Source: Plumapathes pennacea
Lineage: Eukaryota; Cnidaria; Anthozoa; Antipatharia; Myriopathidae
Assembly (NCBI GenBank): GCA_964036295.1
Contig: OZ038464.1
Location: forward strand, 248,001-312,000
Direction: 5' to 3'
Length of the DNA: 64,000 nt
The notes under the pieces are model-generated. The model saw only the letters and a list, made by a program, of their open reading frames with translations, had not been told where the DNA came from and did no database searches. This document shows positions 34,601 to 46,664 of the stretch, one piece after another (position 1 is the first letter of the stretch; the number at the start of each line of letters is the position of its first letter). The translations under genes were made by a program, and so were the position numbers.

Positions 34601-37600
34601 CCTGAAGAAGAAGAAGATAATAAACAAGTTCAGTCACGAAGCTTCAAATTCCTGCAGGACACTGTCAGCTCTGGAGGTCAGTTCTCTTTGTTCAGGATTA
34701 CCTGAGATTTATTCTCTGTGGCTTTTCTCCTTCTTTTGCCCTTCCTTCTCTTTCTGTCTGAAATCACTGTCTGTCTCTCAGTCCCTATGTTTCTTGGGCC
34801 TGTTTGTTTTTGTCCATACCAGTCACCAGGATTGGTGCTGTAATCTGTCCTATAATGTAAACCTGCTGCATGGCCACTCCATTATTACAGTCACCTCATT
34901 ATTACTGCCACTTTTTTTGTCCCAAACAAACAAACTCCCTTGTCATTTTCCTATCTGAAAACCCTGTTAATATGGCTACCCCATTAGTATGGGCAGATTT
35001 TTATATCCCGATGGTGGATGTGGTAGGCTACATGGTTCATAATAAGCTTGGGTTGTTTATGTTTGTCATGGAAATTGTTATATTATCCTAACAAGATTGT
35101 TGAGTATTATCCAGGCAATAATTCTTGAGTTGTAATGAACTGTTCTCTCATCCATTAGAGGCTGCACCAAGTGTATTTTCAAGAGCAACTGAAGACCGCA
35201 GCAAGCCGTCCACAACTCCGCTGCCACCAATGTACAGACCCAAGCCTCCTGTAATCAGACCAGCAGTTCAGATCCGGCCAGTGGGAAACTCCCCTGTGGC
35301 AGGACGTCCAGGGCAACCTCAGCCAGTAGCACTGCCAGGGATGGTGCAGATGGCTCCGGTGCAATCCTCTCCCTCCCGTGCACCGTCCTCTCCACCACAC
35401 AATGCTCCATCATCCGCCAGGACACCCTCTTCACCGACCGGGCAACAAGAAATCAAGAGATCTCCCATAAAGCCGGGTGGGTCCCAACCAGTGCCTGAAG
35501 GGACACGCACTCTGTATTGTGCTGGCTGTGGAGAGGAAATCTTGTGAGTCTTTGTTTATATATTCTTGAGGGTATTTGGGCTCTAATGGACAACATGTTG
35601 ATTTATCAGTATCTTTTAGCATCCTGCTCTTCTCCTTCTTCTTCTTCTTATTATTATTATCATCAGTTTGGTCATATTTTTGTTGTGGTTATTTTTATGA
35701 TTTGCTACTTGTATCTTGATTAAGTGCTAGTATCTTCACAATCCACAATATTACAATGTAACATTGTGTAGTCTTGAGTTTCATTCTAAAGTTTGCCATT
35801 TGTTCTTCAGTGGGCCATTTGCATCTGCAATTGGTAAGACTTGGCATCCAGACCACTTTGTGTGTGATGTTTGTGGCGTATCCCTCCAGTATCAAGGCTT
35901 TATGGAGGAAGAAGGAAAGGTGTATTGTGAAAGTGACTACAACAGATTCTTTGCCCCACACTGTGCCACGTGCAAGCAGCCCATTGCTGGGGTAAGTTGA
36001 AATTAATTTCTGCTTCAGTTCTACTTTTCTGTCTCTTCTAAGATCCAAATGCAGATTCTCCCAACCATTTTTAAGAAGGAAATGCATGAATGATGTTAGC
36101 TGTCAAAAGCCGAGTTTCTCTTATTGTATGATATATCTCTGGTTAGAGGCTGAAGTTAATCACTCAGTGTTGGGAGTATCAAAGGATGGCCGAGATAGTC
36201 TCTGATGGTATTGGCTCACACATTTCTCAGTGAGCACAACATCAAAATGTATTTTTGAGAACAGTCCTTTTCAATATGCGAATCTGGTCATTTTTTGACT
36301 GCTGATAGCCCTAACCTTTGCTTGTCATACATGCTTGCCCATGTCTTTTTCCTTTTTTAATCTTCTGTATATTTTTCTCTCTTTCACTTGCGCTAACACC
36401 ACTAATTAATATTCATGTATGTGTGCACTTGCTTATTCTGTGTGTTTTAGCTCAAACATCTGTACTAGTCTTATCCTGCTAGCCCTTAAAAGGGGAAAGG
36501 GGGATATTAGCAGAGAGGAAAAGTCTTTATCAGTAACAGTATAGATGTATCCCTTCGTGTTTGTTGAAAAAGCAAACTTTGATATACAGTACAGCACAGT
36601 AGTTTACGAAAACTATAAAAAAAAAACAAAAACAAAAAACAAAACAAAAACAAAAACAAAAAACAAAAAAAAAAACAGGCATGATGGTGTACAGATTTGT
36701 AGATATTTTCCTCAGTAAAGTGAAACACTGAATAAATAACTTACATGTACTTGCTAAAACAAATTTTGAAGCTTTATAATTAAAGTCTGGATATTTAACG
36801 CTTATATTCTAAAGAATACTTGTGGTGCTACAGCCCATTAGTAAGTGTAATATTAAGGTGAGGTTTTCTAAATGACATATTTTCAGTGAATCAAATATTG
36901 ATGGTTACAAATTTGTGATTTGTAAGAAGTACATGTAATTACTCAAATTCTAAATTTAGATTAATAGAGCTCCCAAGCTTGAAACGTAAATTGTTTAGCA
37001 CAGGCATTTAACTGGGAAATGCATGGGGGTGCTGATAGTTTCTTCAACTTTTGTCCAAAAAGATATTGAAAGCCTCTTTTTTTTTTTTTTTTTGAGAAGA
37101 TTGAGGTTGATCACTTCAGTCTAAGAGGGAAAGTGTTAAGTGATTCTGTAGGCTCCAAGACATTGGATATTAGACAAGTCTGCATGCTTTGTAGGAAAGT
37201 TTAGAACTTAGGTGTGTAGATATAAGCAACGATTGATAGAATTTATTTTGATCTACTGATTAAGTGGATGGTATGAGATGGATTTTGTGCATGCTGATGA
37301 CAGTTATCTATTACTATGGCTCTGTTTTGTGAGAATCATACTGCATTTGCTGCACCTGCACTGCCCATATAGAAAGAACATTTTATTCTGTCACAGATTT
37401 ATGTTTTCATAAGCACAAAGGACAACAGAAGTGGCATTCCATTTCTATGCATTAATCTGCATCTGTCAAACTAACAAAAATTTTCAAAAGCAAGAAAGTG
37501 ATAAATTCAGTCAACCCACAGAAAATAACAGATCATTGTTGATATTTCAATAAACTCTTCAGATTCATCTCGGCCAAACTTTGAAGAGAAAACGGGTGAC

Positions 37601-40600
37601 ATCTTTTCTTGAAATTTAGCCCAAGACAATCATAAAATGCATGTTATTTGATTACTTTTCAGGCCAAGAGCCTGCACAAGTGCCCAAAAGCTGTACCAGC
37701 CCCCAGCGGTGATATGCTAAGATCTCTGAGGGCTTCATTTAAGGGAACTAAGTCTGGAAAAGAAGACAAACCCGCTGTAGCTAAGCAAATGAAACCTAGA
37801 TTCAATAATGCCTTGATGCTGAGACGAGGCTCGAAAGATAGCCCTACAAGTCCCCCTACAAAATCCCCAACATCTCCTTTTGCTGTAGACTATTTGCATC
37901 GAATTTCTTCAGTTGAAGACAATAAGACTAAATTTTCGCCTCCGGTTGTTAACAGACCTAGCGGTAACTTTGGTGATGTTAAGTCTGGTTTAGCTTCTGT
38001 GAGGGAAAAAGTTGATGCACTGAAAGAGTCCATTCACAAGGTTACAGAACTAGAAAAAGAATTTAGTACTGCCATGCCCCAAGCAAACAGACGTTATGTT
38101 GATGCAATGGATACCATCAGTGACATACAGAGAAAAATTGCCACCAGAGAGGAGAAGCTGTGGAAAATAGAAAGGAATTTGAAAATGCGAGAGGGAAAAG
38201 TGTTAGAGAGACAGAGAACTGTGGAAGAAAACGTAACCCTGAAACATAGAATTGAACGTGAAAAGACAGAGAATATAAAGGATGGACAAACGATGAGACA
38301 ACAGATTAGACAATTTGCTGCTATGCGAGAATCTGCTCTGGTGCAACTTCGCGATGCCAACACACAAGCTGTCCAGTTTCAGATGGCAATACAGAAGGCA
38401 GAGCAGCGGCGTGACCGAGCCACAAGAAGACTGCGGTTATTAGAAGATGCTCTGGACGCCTGCAAGAAACGAATCAGAGACCTGCAGTTCAAATCAAGCC
38501 ACAAAGTAGTCAGGACAGACAACCAACATCTCAAACTGAATGACTTGGAAGATGCAATTGCTAGGTGTGATCAGCAGTACTTGATGGCAGAAAAGAAGGC
38601 ACTTCCCCTAAGCATCTATGTCAATCAACTGCAGGATGGACTACAGAAAGATCAGCAGCAACTACGACAAACCCAGTACCTGCTGGCTAACTACCAACAG
38701 CGCATGAAGGGCTATAGATACAACAACTACTACCATCACCAGTGAAGTGGGATTAATTGACACTGCTGTCTGCTGCAGGTTTTTTGCAGGCTTTGGATTA
38801 GTGGCTGTCTCCTGCTGTACTTTTTTTTTTTTTTTTTTTCTCCACTTAAAAAACCAATAATTGCCAGGTTTCAGTGGCTAATTTGACCATATTAATTTTT
38901 TGAGTCTGCTGTAGTTCATTCTTGGCTCTCATACTAAGCACTTGATAGTAGAATCAAGCACTATAGTCCTGCTAGCACTCAAATACCAGAAGGTTCTGGG
39001 CACCATCCACACATAAACAACACATACTGTATACATATTTGTACATTATTTAGTTAAAGGAATAAATTATTAATACAGTACATCGTAGGGTGATTATTTT
39101 TGCAGTGTATATATGCCTTGATTTCAGATGTTTATACTATAACCATCTTTAAAAAGTTTGATAGCCAACAGTAAAAAATAGTTTTGTTATATTTATTATA
39201 TTGTAGATGATGACAAAATACACAGGGGATAAATTTATACTATTTTACATGTTTTAGGCATAAGTTAAAGTGTTTTTGTATGTAGTAATATAGTGTTCCA
39301 AATTTTTATGTTTAGTAGGGTTAAACACAATATTCTATCAATGTGATATACATTAAACAAAGTTTAGTGCTTCCACAAAAATTAATATTATATACCAGTG
39401 TATATACATACATAGGTATATTTTATAAAGGTTCCTTCTGTTTTGAGAAAGTAGATAGGTGATTGAAAACCCTAGATTAGTAAGATTTCAGATCTGTGTT
39501 TGTTCAAATGGATGTGGCATTGCAGGGTTTTATCCTTTTGCTTGGGTATATCCAGACAGTCAACTTTATCAGTGGACATTTTTGTAGATATACATGTAAT
39601 TTCATTGTCATATTTCTGCACAGGGCTGCAGAGGTTTCTTTTTTCTTTTGCTTCCACCACCTGCTGCAATAGTATTAATGTAATATTGAAGAACAAAATG
39701 TGATTTGATAAGTAGCTACAGCAGTTTTGTATCAAGCTTGCAACATCTCTGTTTTATATTTATTCCTTGAGCATGGTTTTAATGCTAAGGTTAAAATATT
39801 TGATTATTTAATTAAACAATAATTTGTGTTGTTCTTACAAGTCTATGATCACTATCTGATTAAATCTCAAGTTGTTCTGATTTACTTGTTTCTCTCCTTT
39901 CTTTCCTTTTCCTTTCTCTTTGTACTACAGTTTGTTTGCACTGATCAGCACAGCTTCATAGTGCTAACTTTTAAGTCCTGATTCACCCAACCCGCCTTGA
40001 AAAACATTTTCAATTTTGGCTGCCATCTTTGATTCTTTGTGACTTGGGAACTGTGTCTAAAAGTTTACACCTTAGTGAGTGAATGATCGACTAATGTTGG
40101 ACTCCACATATCCACAAGTCAAAAATAATGGCTGGTGTAGGTTCCCAAGATAGAAAAAAAATGTAATAAAGCAATGGCAACATATATTATTATTTAGGCC
40201 AAATGAAGCTAACTTTCTCAAACGAGTCGGATATTGATGGATTTCTGATTTTTTTAAATTTTATTTTATGGGGCCCATATATATGGCAGTGACACCAATA
40301 CACAAATTATTGTACAAGGCTGTTATGGTTACATTGTCACTATCATTTGATATGTGAATTTTTTCTCTTTGGTTTTTCTTTTTATAATAATAATAATAAT
40401 AATATTAATAATTATTATTTTTGTTATGATTATTTTATATCTATGGTGAAGCTAGTAAAATGAAATATAGGGGCTGTTATCAGTTACATTAAACACTGCC
40501 TTCTAATCCACAGCAATGCCTAAAGGCCATTGATAAGAACTATCACCCCCAGTGTTTTATCTGTACAAGTTGTGAAAAGCCAATTGGCTCAGAGGGCTTC

Positions 40601-41311
40601 AATGTGGACCGTGGCAATCCGTACTGTGAAGGATGCTACAAACGTCTATTCTGTGTTAAATGCTCTGCTTGTAACTTGGCCATCGGTGGAGGAGAGCGAT
40701 GGGTAGAAGCCCTGGATAAGCCATGGCATGCATCCTGTTTTAAATGCGAGGTGAGTGTTAGCATCAGCCAATCAGAATCATTAATTTCCTGCTTTAAAGT
40801 CAGTTAGCAATTTTTCTTTAGATAATAGATGAATCAAAGGCCCTATTAGCCAACTTGTGAATGAAATGGCATGAAATATGTGTCCATAACAAAGAAATGT
40901 GCTGAGCTATTTGTTGTTTTAACCATATTGGCAGCTGAGTTCATGAAAGCAAAATCTTTGGCTGGTGTGTTGAATTCTCAAGTTAAATCTGGTCCGGCAG
41001 GGTCAGTATTTAGATGGGTGACCACCAGGGTATACCCAGTATTGAATAATTCATTTTTAAATGTTGCTTTCTGTGATCAAACCATTTTCTTTATCAAGCA
41101 ATCTCAAACAGCATCTTGGACATAGTGTGCCAACCTCAACAATAAAATAATGTCAAGATATGTGAAGGTATCATCACTGATCATGTTTGTTTGTTTGTTT
41201 GTTTGTTTGTTTTTTTGCTTATGATTGCAGGTTTGTAACAAGAATCTTGAGGGAAACCAGTTCTATAGCTATGGAGGCAAGCCTTACTGCGTTCTGCACG
41301 GTGCCCCTTAA
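31621..41311 (+). CDS. Enigma-type LIM protein, three-LIM isoform (378 aa)
   Basis: Predicted exons are 31621-31677, 33897-33984, 34569-34676, 35159-35543, 35811-35991, 40514-40750 and 41231-41311 (1137 nt, in frame). The N-terminal half has two NVQSKSF/QVQSRSF motifs and a Pro-rich linker. Three C-terminal LIM zinc-finger domains follow, starting at CAGC, CATC and CSAC, with the usual Cys/His/Asp ligands; the last ends CVLHGAP. This matches the ALP/Enigma group (PDLIM5/7, LDB3), which tethers signalling proteins to actin and Z-disc-like structures. No PDZ domain, normally N-terminal in that group, is visible. The first exon is least certain: the donor at 31677 and acceptor at 33896 were chosen because they keep frame. 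A LINE sits in intron 1. Confidence 0.75.
31690..33700 (-). mobile_element. CR1-like LINE, antisense in LIM-gene intron 1
   Basis: One open frame of 574 codons (33608 down to 31884) encodes reverse transcriptase with SKAFDMVDH-like, PQGSILGPLLF and LFADDTTV blocks, followed by the C-terminal region typical of CR1-like elements. There is no endonuclease, so it is 5' truncated near 33700, but the uninterrupted frame suggests a recent insertion. Its 3' end is a (TTAC)n tail, seen on the + strand as (GTAA)6 at 31690-31713. No clear target duplication. Confidence 0.85.
34288..34470 (+). repeat. Dispersed repeat family copy (LIM-gene intron)
   Basis: It begins near CTCCCAAGCTCAAAAGACAG and includes GGGAGAATTGATAATTTAAT and GAAACTGAAGG. 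It aligns with 36962-37135 and 42190-42390. Probably a MITE-like family; no clear terminal repeats or target duplication. Confidence 0.5.
36040..36180 (+). repeat. Dispersed repeat family copy (LIM-gene intron)
   Basis: It shares GCAGATTCTCCCAACC at the start and GTTAATCACTCAGT near the end with the other copies; the middle is shortened. The rest of this intron up to 37662 is AT-rich with an A-run at about 36618-36676 and no supported exon. Confidence 0.45.
36962..37135 (+). repeat. Dispersed repeat family copy (LIM-gene intron)
   Basis: It starts near AGAGCTCCCAAGCTTGAAAC and ends near GAGGTTGATCACTTCAGTC, with a T-run at 37077-37094. Same family as 34288 and 42190. Confidence 0.45.
37663..38745 (+). 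CDS. Alternative last exon of the LIM gene: coiled-coil tail (361 codons)
   Basis: A TTTTCAG acceptor opens a 1083-nt frame in phase 0, the same phase as the donor at 35991 and as the acceptor of the second LIM exon (40514). Splicing 35991 to 37663 therefore gives a 633-residue isoform with one LIM domain, then a basic Ser/Pro-rich stretch and a coiled coil of about 250 residues rich in Glu, Lys, Arg and Gln. The stop (TGA, 38743-38745) is followed by a long AT-rich 3' region with AATAAA at 39061-39066. It could instead be a nested gene with its own promoter, starting at an internal Met. The phase match and acceptor favour an alternative terminal exon. Confidence 0.7.
   Translation, partial: AKSLHKCPKAVPAPSGDMLRSLRASFKGTKSGKEDKPAVAKQMKPRFNNALMLRRGSKDSPTSPPTKSPTSPFAVDYLHRISSVEDNKTKFSPPVVNRPSGNFGDVKSGLASVREKVDALKESIHKVTELEKEFSTAMPQANRRYVDAMDTISDIQRKIATREEKLWKIERNLKMREGKVLERQRTVEENVTLKHRIEREKTENIKDGQTMRQQIRQFAAMRESALVQLRDANTQAVQFQMAIQKAEQRRDRATRRLRLLEDALDACKKRIRDLQFKSSHKVVRTDNQHLKLNDLEDAIARCDQQYLMAEKKALPLSIYVNQLQDGLQKDQQQLRQTQYLLANYQQRMKGYRYNNYYHHQ
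38746..40513 (+). other. 3' UTR of the coiled-coil isoform and remaining intron
   Basis: It is AT-rich non-coding sequence. The AATAAA at 39061 probably ends the short transcript; the rest is intron before the second LIM exon. An AAT microsatellite lies at about 40384-40425. No other gene is supported. Confidence 0.5.
40921..41046 (+). repeat. 5S rRNA-like relic in the last LIM-gene intron
   Basis: About 125 bases follow the order of animal 5S rRNA: AAGTTAAATCTGGTC resembles the A-box region, GTCAGTATTTAGATGGGTGA resembles the intermediate element and C box, and CAGGGTATACCCAGTATTG resembles the 3' stem. The 5' third is weaker. Too diverged to be a working 5S gene; either a 5S pseudogene or the head of a 5S-derived SINE. 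Confidence 0.6.
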
Positions 41312-43120
41312 GTTCTCGTAGTTATGTTATTGTCTTAAATTGCTCTGTTGCATCAGGGTCAACACCACAGTTTACAAAAACAACAACAACAACAACAATA
41401 AAACAGTGGTAATGCTTTATAGGTAACTGTTTGCAAAATGGTGATATTTTCAAATACTTTTAGGTACTAAGTGAATATGCATTTGGAACTTTGATCAAAT
41501 AAAATAATTAATACAAAAGCTTAATTTTGTTGGCAGCCCTTGTCTCTTGGAAATCAGTAAATAATAATGAAAAAATTGGTAGTGTTAGTTATACTAAAAA
41601 GTAATGATTACGGGTTCCTATGTTTGAATATCTTACCCAGACCTTATATACCAAGATATCAATAATTAATCTGAAGATATTTTTTAGAGTGATGATGTAG
41701 CTACATTACTAAACTGAGTGATTTTCCAATAAATTGATCTGAAATAAGTTTATTGTGATATACGTTTCTGTTCTTCGAAGCTTGATTTAGCTGACCCAGG
41801 GTTCACCAAATTCCTTTCCACTCCAGGGTTTTGATTAAAGACAAACTAAAAAGGTTGTTCTGCTCAAAATTCATAAACAAAGATGTGTTTTGGGTAAAAC
41901 ATTCTTTAATTCAGGCTTACAGGTTTTGCTTATTGTAACCATGCTTTGAACAAACTAGACTACAGAAAAATTGTAAAAGCTTTTATTGTCTTTAAGGGTG
42001 TAGTGCAGTGTGGGAACCTAACATCTCATCACAAATTTCAGACAAAACTTGATCTAGTTGTATTTTTGCTAATTCTGGAATAAAGTATGCTGGTGTATTT
42101 CTACAAATATGAATACAGATAATTCAACAGTTCTTTAGTCTATTTTAGGCTAATAATATTTTTAACATGAAAAATTAAAGATTTTTCAATCCTTTCCTTC
42201 TTAATCTCACAATACAAATTCTCCCAACCCTCAAAAGGAAAGTGTATAAGGGATGCAGTGAGAATTTATAGTTAAATCAGCTTCATGCATTAAGAAGCTT
42301 ATAAAAAGCCAAATTCTCTTTACTGCATGATATTTCTCTGGTGAAAAACTGAAGGAGAAAATTGAAGTTGATCACTCGGGAGTGAGTAGGTCTGAAGCTT
42401 TAACTCCTTGATTGCCAAAAATATGCACTGATACTTGGGTGCAAGTCAAGCTGATCTTAAAGTAGTCTGGTCTTTTTGTACATGTTCTAATCTAATTAGT
42501 TTTCTTTAAAAGCTTGTGGATTTTACTTTGCAAAAAGCCCTTTTGTGTGTGTCAAGTAATAGTGGTAACTGTAGATTCTCCTTGTTGCTGTTGCCTTTGT
42601 TTAGTATTGCATATCATTACTTTGTGGCCCTCATGGCCATGTTTAAGCTGGTCATGCTTAGATGCCAGAAAACTTGTTGTTCAAAGCTCAATTAAGCTAA
42701 TCCTGGATTAATCCCAAAATATGAAATATAGTTGGGAGCATCTTATTTAGCAAATTTAAAATTACAATGGAAACTGCAAAAGACAATAATATGTCAGGTT
42801 AAAGACATTTACATCTAAGCCTGGATTACTGTCATTGTGCTTTGAACAACTGGATCATTTTATAGCAGTATCATTTAGGTTTATTATTTGTGGTTATTGT
42901 ATTGAATTAGATTTGTCAAAAAATAAAAAATGTCTAGAAAATTGTGTGGAAAATGCTAGAAGTGTACGTCTAGTAATAATATAATTTATTTCATTTATTG
43001 ATTCTTTGTTTGTCACAATTCAAAATCACAATTCAAAATCCAGGCCAAGTGAATGATTAGTGTTGGGAGAATTGATAGTCTGGCCATGACTATGTATTGA
43101 AAGGCCAGTGGGCTCTAATC
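41312..43120. other. 3' UTR of the LIM gene and intergenic sequence
   Basis: Polyadenylation signals lie at about 41397 and 41498. The rest is AT-rich with no supported exon. A dispersed repeat copy is at 42190-42390. The B unit begins near 43060. Confidence 0.5.
42190..42390 (+). repeat. Dispersed repeat family copy, longest
   Basis: It runs from ATTCTCCCAACCCTC through GAGAATTTATAGTTAAATCA to GAAGTTGATCACTCGGGAG. It is the most complete of the copies in this window and is found in both orientations across the MINDY and LIM genes. Confidence 0.5.
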
Positions 43121-43124
43121 CAAC

Positions 43125-43693
43125 CAAGAGATCACCTGTCATTTTCTCCATACTAAACTACATAAAGCTGACGATGCATTGAGGAGAAGTTTGCCTCTGA
43201 TACCCGCGTCTGGTAACTGATGATGCAATCGGCTTGAGGCATCCAAAGCTCCAGACTACAACAGGTTAGGGTTTATACCATGCAATTTCCGCTCTTGTGG
43301 CCGCTCAAAAGTGAGAGATAGGCTGTTTGCATTTTCGTCGAATGTACTTCTGACATCTGCCTGTCAAAATATCGCGTGATCCGTAATCGTCGCGTGACCG
43401 GATCATATATCACTCCTTCTGACTGTACAGTTGTTTAGCGGAGGCAGGAGTGTTGATGTGAACACTGCTCGCTTCTGTATCGTTTCCGTATTGTTGTACA
43501 CGGCTCTGTTCTCGTCTACAGCCTTTATTTTTTATCGTGAAGGAAGGAGTCTGGGCACTCGCGGAAATTGAGAGGTGTTTGAGTCTGACGTCACTGAATG
43601 TACTCAGGTGATCAAAAACACTTTCGCTTTTGTACAGGAAGGAGTGCGCTGCTTGTTTGCTTGAAAAGTTGGGGATTTACAGCAAAAAGAGAG
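43125..43693 (+). promoter_or_regulatory. Promoter and first non-coding exon of locus B1
   Basis: It is homologous to the A2 and A3 promoter blocks, including GGCGGAGGCAGGAGTGTTGATG-type sequence near 43435. The TATA-like position reads GTACACG, so it is weaker, and the E-box position reads CAGGTG rather than CACGTG. The donor is at 43693/43694 (GAGAG followed by GTAAGT). Confidence 0.5.
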
Positions 43694-44043
43694 GTAAGTG
43701 AGTGTTTTTCTTTTAGTAAATGTTTTGTTACATTGTTTACCCTGCAGAATAACACGAAATCGATTTGTGAAGTCATGCAGTTTTTGTCGCGGACACGGGT
43801 TTCTCTACTTGAATGAACTGAAACTTCTGCATAACATCAGCATTACTGACAAGGGGGAAAGCAGGAAAGTCTAGCCACTATTACGTTGAACAGCGCGATG
43901 CTTTAATACTAAGCACAAGAGACGCCCAATGTTCCAATCAGAATTTCCGCAGTTCGCTTGCTGCAGCGCTCACTGTTTTGCCAAGCTTTCGGTTTGTCGT
44001 TACACAGTTGTACTCATACCTTAATGCGTTTTACTTCTTGCAG

Positions 44044-44119
44044 GATTTTGACGCGAACTTATTAGTCATCACGATTTACGTAGCCGTTCACTAGCACCTT
44101 CAGCTTTCACTGTTTTGAG
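44044..44119 (+). other. Second non-coding 5' exon of locus B1
   Basis: It is bounded by TTGCAG and GAG/GTGAGT as in the other loci. The TIR element begins only 21 bases after the donor, inside the next intron. Confidence 0.55.
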
Positions 44120-44140
44120 GTGAGTCTGCTGCTGTCTTCG

Positions 44141-46664
44141 TAGGCTCGATTTCCGCCGCTCTCTCGAGTCTGGTCTTCGTTGAGGAGCACCGATCGGAGC
44201 TGCTCCGCAAAATATGTCTTCCACACAGCATCTTGTGCTGGCAGGCGTTTTGTTTTTCCTTTACTGGTGGCTGAGGAAAATAGCACTCATTTCGGGCTGC
44301 TGGCAAAATTAAATCTTACGTAGCCTGCGAAAATAGACAGTTTCCGCCTGCCGCTTTGTGCGGCCGAAAAATATGTATTCTAAAGCCTGAAAGCAGTACT
44401 TTATTATTTCCGGCTGGAAAAAATGGGTGATTTTGATCAGTTGCTAGAAGATTTTTCTGGGACTGCTCTGCTGGGAAATGGATATTCGGAAATTGCCTTC
44501 CTGGGAATGTGGAACACCTTCGTGTTTGCCAGCAACAGAAAAAAAGCCGAAAAGAACTATTTTTTGGGAAGCTATCCATTGTATTTACACAAAGAGATGT
44601 ATTTTGAGAAATACCCTCGTTGGGTGCTCTCGTTGTTCCTCCCCAAGAAGAGAACGGCTGGACGCGTGAGCTGCCAACCGTGTCTGTGACGTAATTTTAA
44701 AAAAATGTCCCGTTCGCTGAATTACGAATACATCTTGCGCGTCAATTTAAGGTGGCTCGAAATAGTTTTTTGACGCGCGAAACACCGAGTAAGTCGAAAT
44801 TTCATCTTGGCCCACTCGTCTTCCACATCAAGAATCTGACTCCGAAAGACACATCGATCACACAAGGGACATGTGCGACCGGCAAATACCTGGCAAACAC
44901 AAGAAACCTTTTCCACCTTCGAGAAATGTAGGTTATTTACCGGGCAGGAGGTCCGTAATAGAGGAAAATTGTGCCCGAATAGTTGTTGCCTCTGTCCGCA
45001 TCAATGCCGATAGCACAGTTTTACCCTATATGGACCGACCGAGTCCGGTAAAAAACTTTTTTTTTTTCCTTCAATTTCTTGACTTATAGTGTTGACAGTA
45101 GTGACAAGAAACGAGTCAAGAGCAGAATAACACAGCTGAACGTGAATTCGATTGCATAAACTTCACTTTGCGACTGTAATTCGGTAGGAAACCACAAATG
45201 ATGAAACGATGAAAAATAGTAAACACTGGATAAGAAAAATCAGGCATACCTGAACGTCCACTGATGAATATTGTGTATTTTTCCCGCTGTCATATTGCTT
45301 TCATCGTGCACGGGCGTACTTCAGTCCAAAGTCTTACAAATGACTCACCGTAAAAATTACACTCTTTCACGAATCCGGCTGGTAGTGTTTCTCAGGCCAG
45401 ACATGTAGTACTTCCATTGTAAAACAATTAATTCGGGAGCAATACTTTTCCATACAACTTTTAGGTTTCCTCATCACGATGCGATTTGAATTCTACCTAA
45501 TTCTCGAGTTTGTTTATGTCGTCCGTAAACTCAGTTGGACGTCCAAGATTTCTTTCAGTGCAATATTTCCCATCGCATAACAGGTTCTGGTTAGATTATT
45601 CACTGTTCAACGACTGAAAAACTGAGGAAAAACTCCAAGCCGCTGGAGCGGCTCGCTGTGACAATTCATGAATGAAATTGGCGGCTTTGTACAAACTCGC
45701 CTTACATCAAATTATGACAGCTGATTGCTGACAGCTTTTTGACTTCCGTTTCCGCTTTGATATAGTTTTCCAAAGCGTTTAGCTATGAAAAACTAGCTAA
45801 TCGTACAAAACCTCAGACTGAATCAGGCGCGTTTTTGGCGTAAGATACAGACACCGGAAAAAGAACTGCCCGTTCAGGAGAAATGCACGAGCAGGTATCG
45901 TGCACATGCGCAAATGCTGATCTAGTACACCCGAAATATTTGCGGTTTTCCTTCGTGTTTTTGCGGATAACTCCGCTCCAAGTCGGTGAATTGTCTCTAT
46001 TTTTTTCTCATTCATTTAACTGAAGCCGAGGAAAGCCGACGTCTTTTTTAAAGAATTCCTGTCAACAGAAAACCAAATGAGAGAAAAAATGGATTTCCTG
46101 CAAAACGTGTTGACAGAATTTTACCAAATTTATTCATTTTGTCGCTTTCCGTACACAAAAAAATTGTGCAAAATTTCAAAAAAATTCACCGAAGGAATAT
46201 GAATATAACTAACTTTTTCCCGCTTTTATATCACTCACAACAGGTGACGTTGTGTCAACCGATATCTGCTCAAAATTTATGAGAACACACTCTTCATAAG
46301 AACTCAATGCCATAGGCATAAAACCTTTTTGAGAAAGTAAACGCCGATTAAACTAAACAGCAGGTCATTTCTTGGTCTATAAACTGCCAGAAACTATTAC
46401 GAGCCACCTTAACTTGCCGTAGCAAATCTTTGAGGCTTTCAAGCTTAAACTTCTCTACAACACGATCGCGAGATTCATCGAATAAATTCTTCCCATCTGC
46501 CATTTTGACTCCAACTGTCTGAAAGATAATTTATGCCTGCTCAATTTGAGCAGGCGCGTTTCTCACTGGTGGAAATTAACAATACCAAGCTCACGCGTCC
46601 AGCCGTGCCTTCGGGGAAGGAGCGCGGGCTCACTTCCCGAGGCAGCGGCTGGTAATCGAGCCTA
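44141..46664. mobile_element. Outer TIR element, complete (unit B copy)
   Basis: It begins TAGGCTCGAT and ends ATCGAGCCTA; the arms stay related over more than 60 bases. Flanks carry TGTCTTC and TGTCTTT, a likely target duplication of 7-8 bases, and loci A2 and A3 have the uninterrupted intron at this point. An 8-bp-type duplication would fit hAT or a foldback element. No transposase frame is visible. It contains the TTAA-flanked element. Confidence 0.65.
44751..46408. mobile_element. Non-autonomous TIR transposon with TTAA target duplication (unit B)
   Basis: It is the same element as 519-2175, with TTAA at 44747-44750 and 46409-46412. The two copies differ at only a few positions, so the nested insertion predates the duplication of the units. 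Confidence 0.65.
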
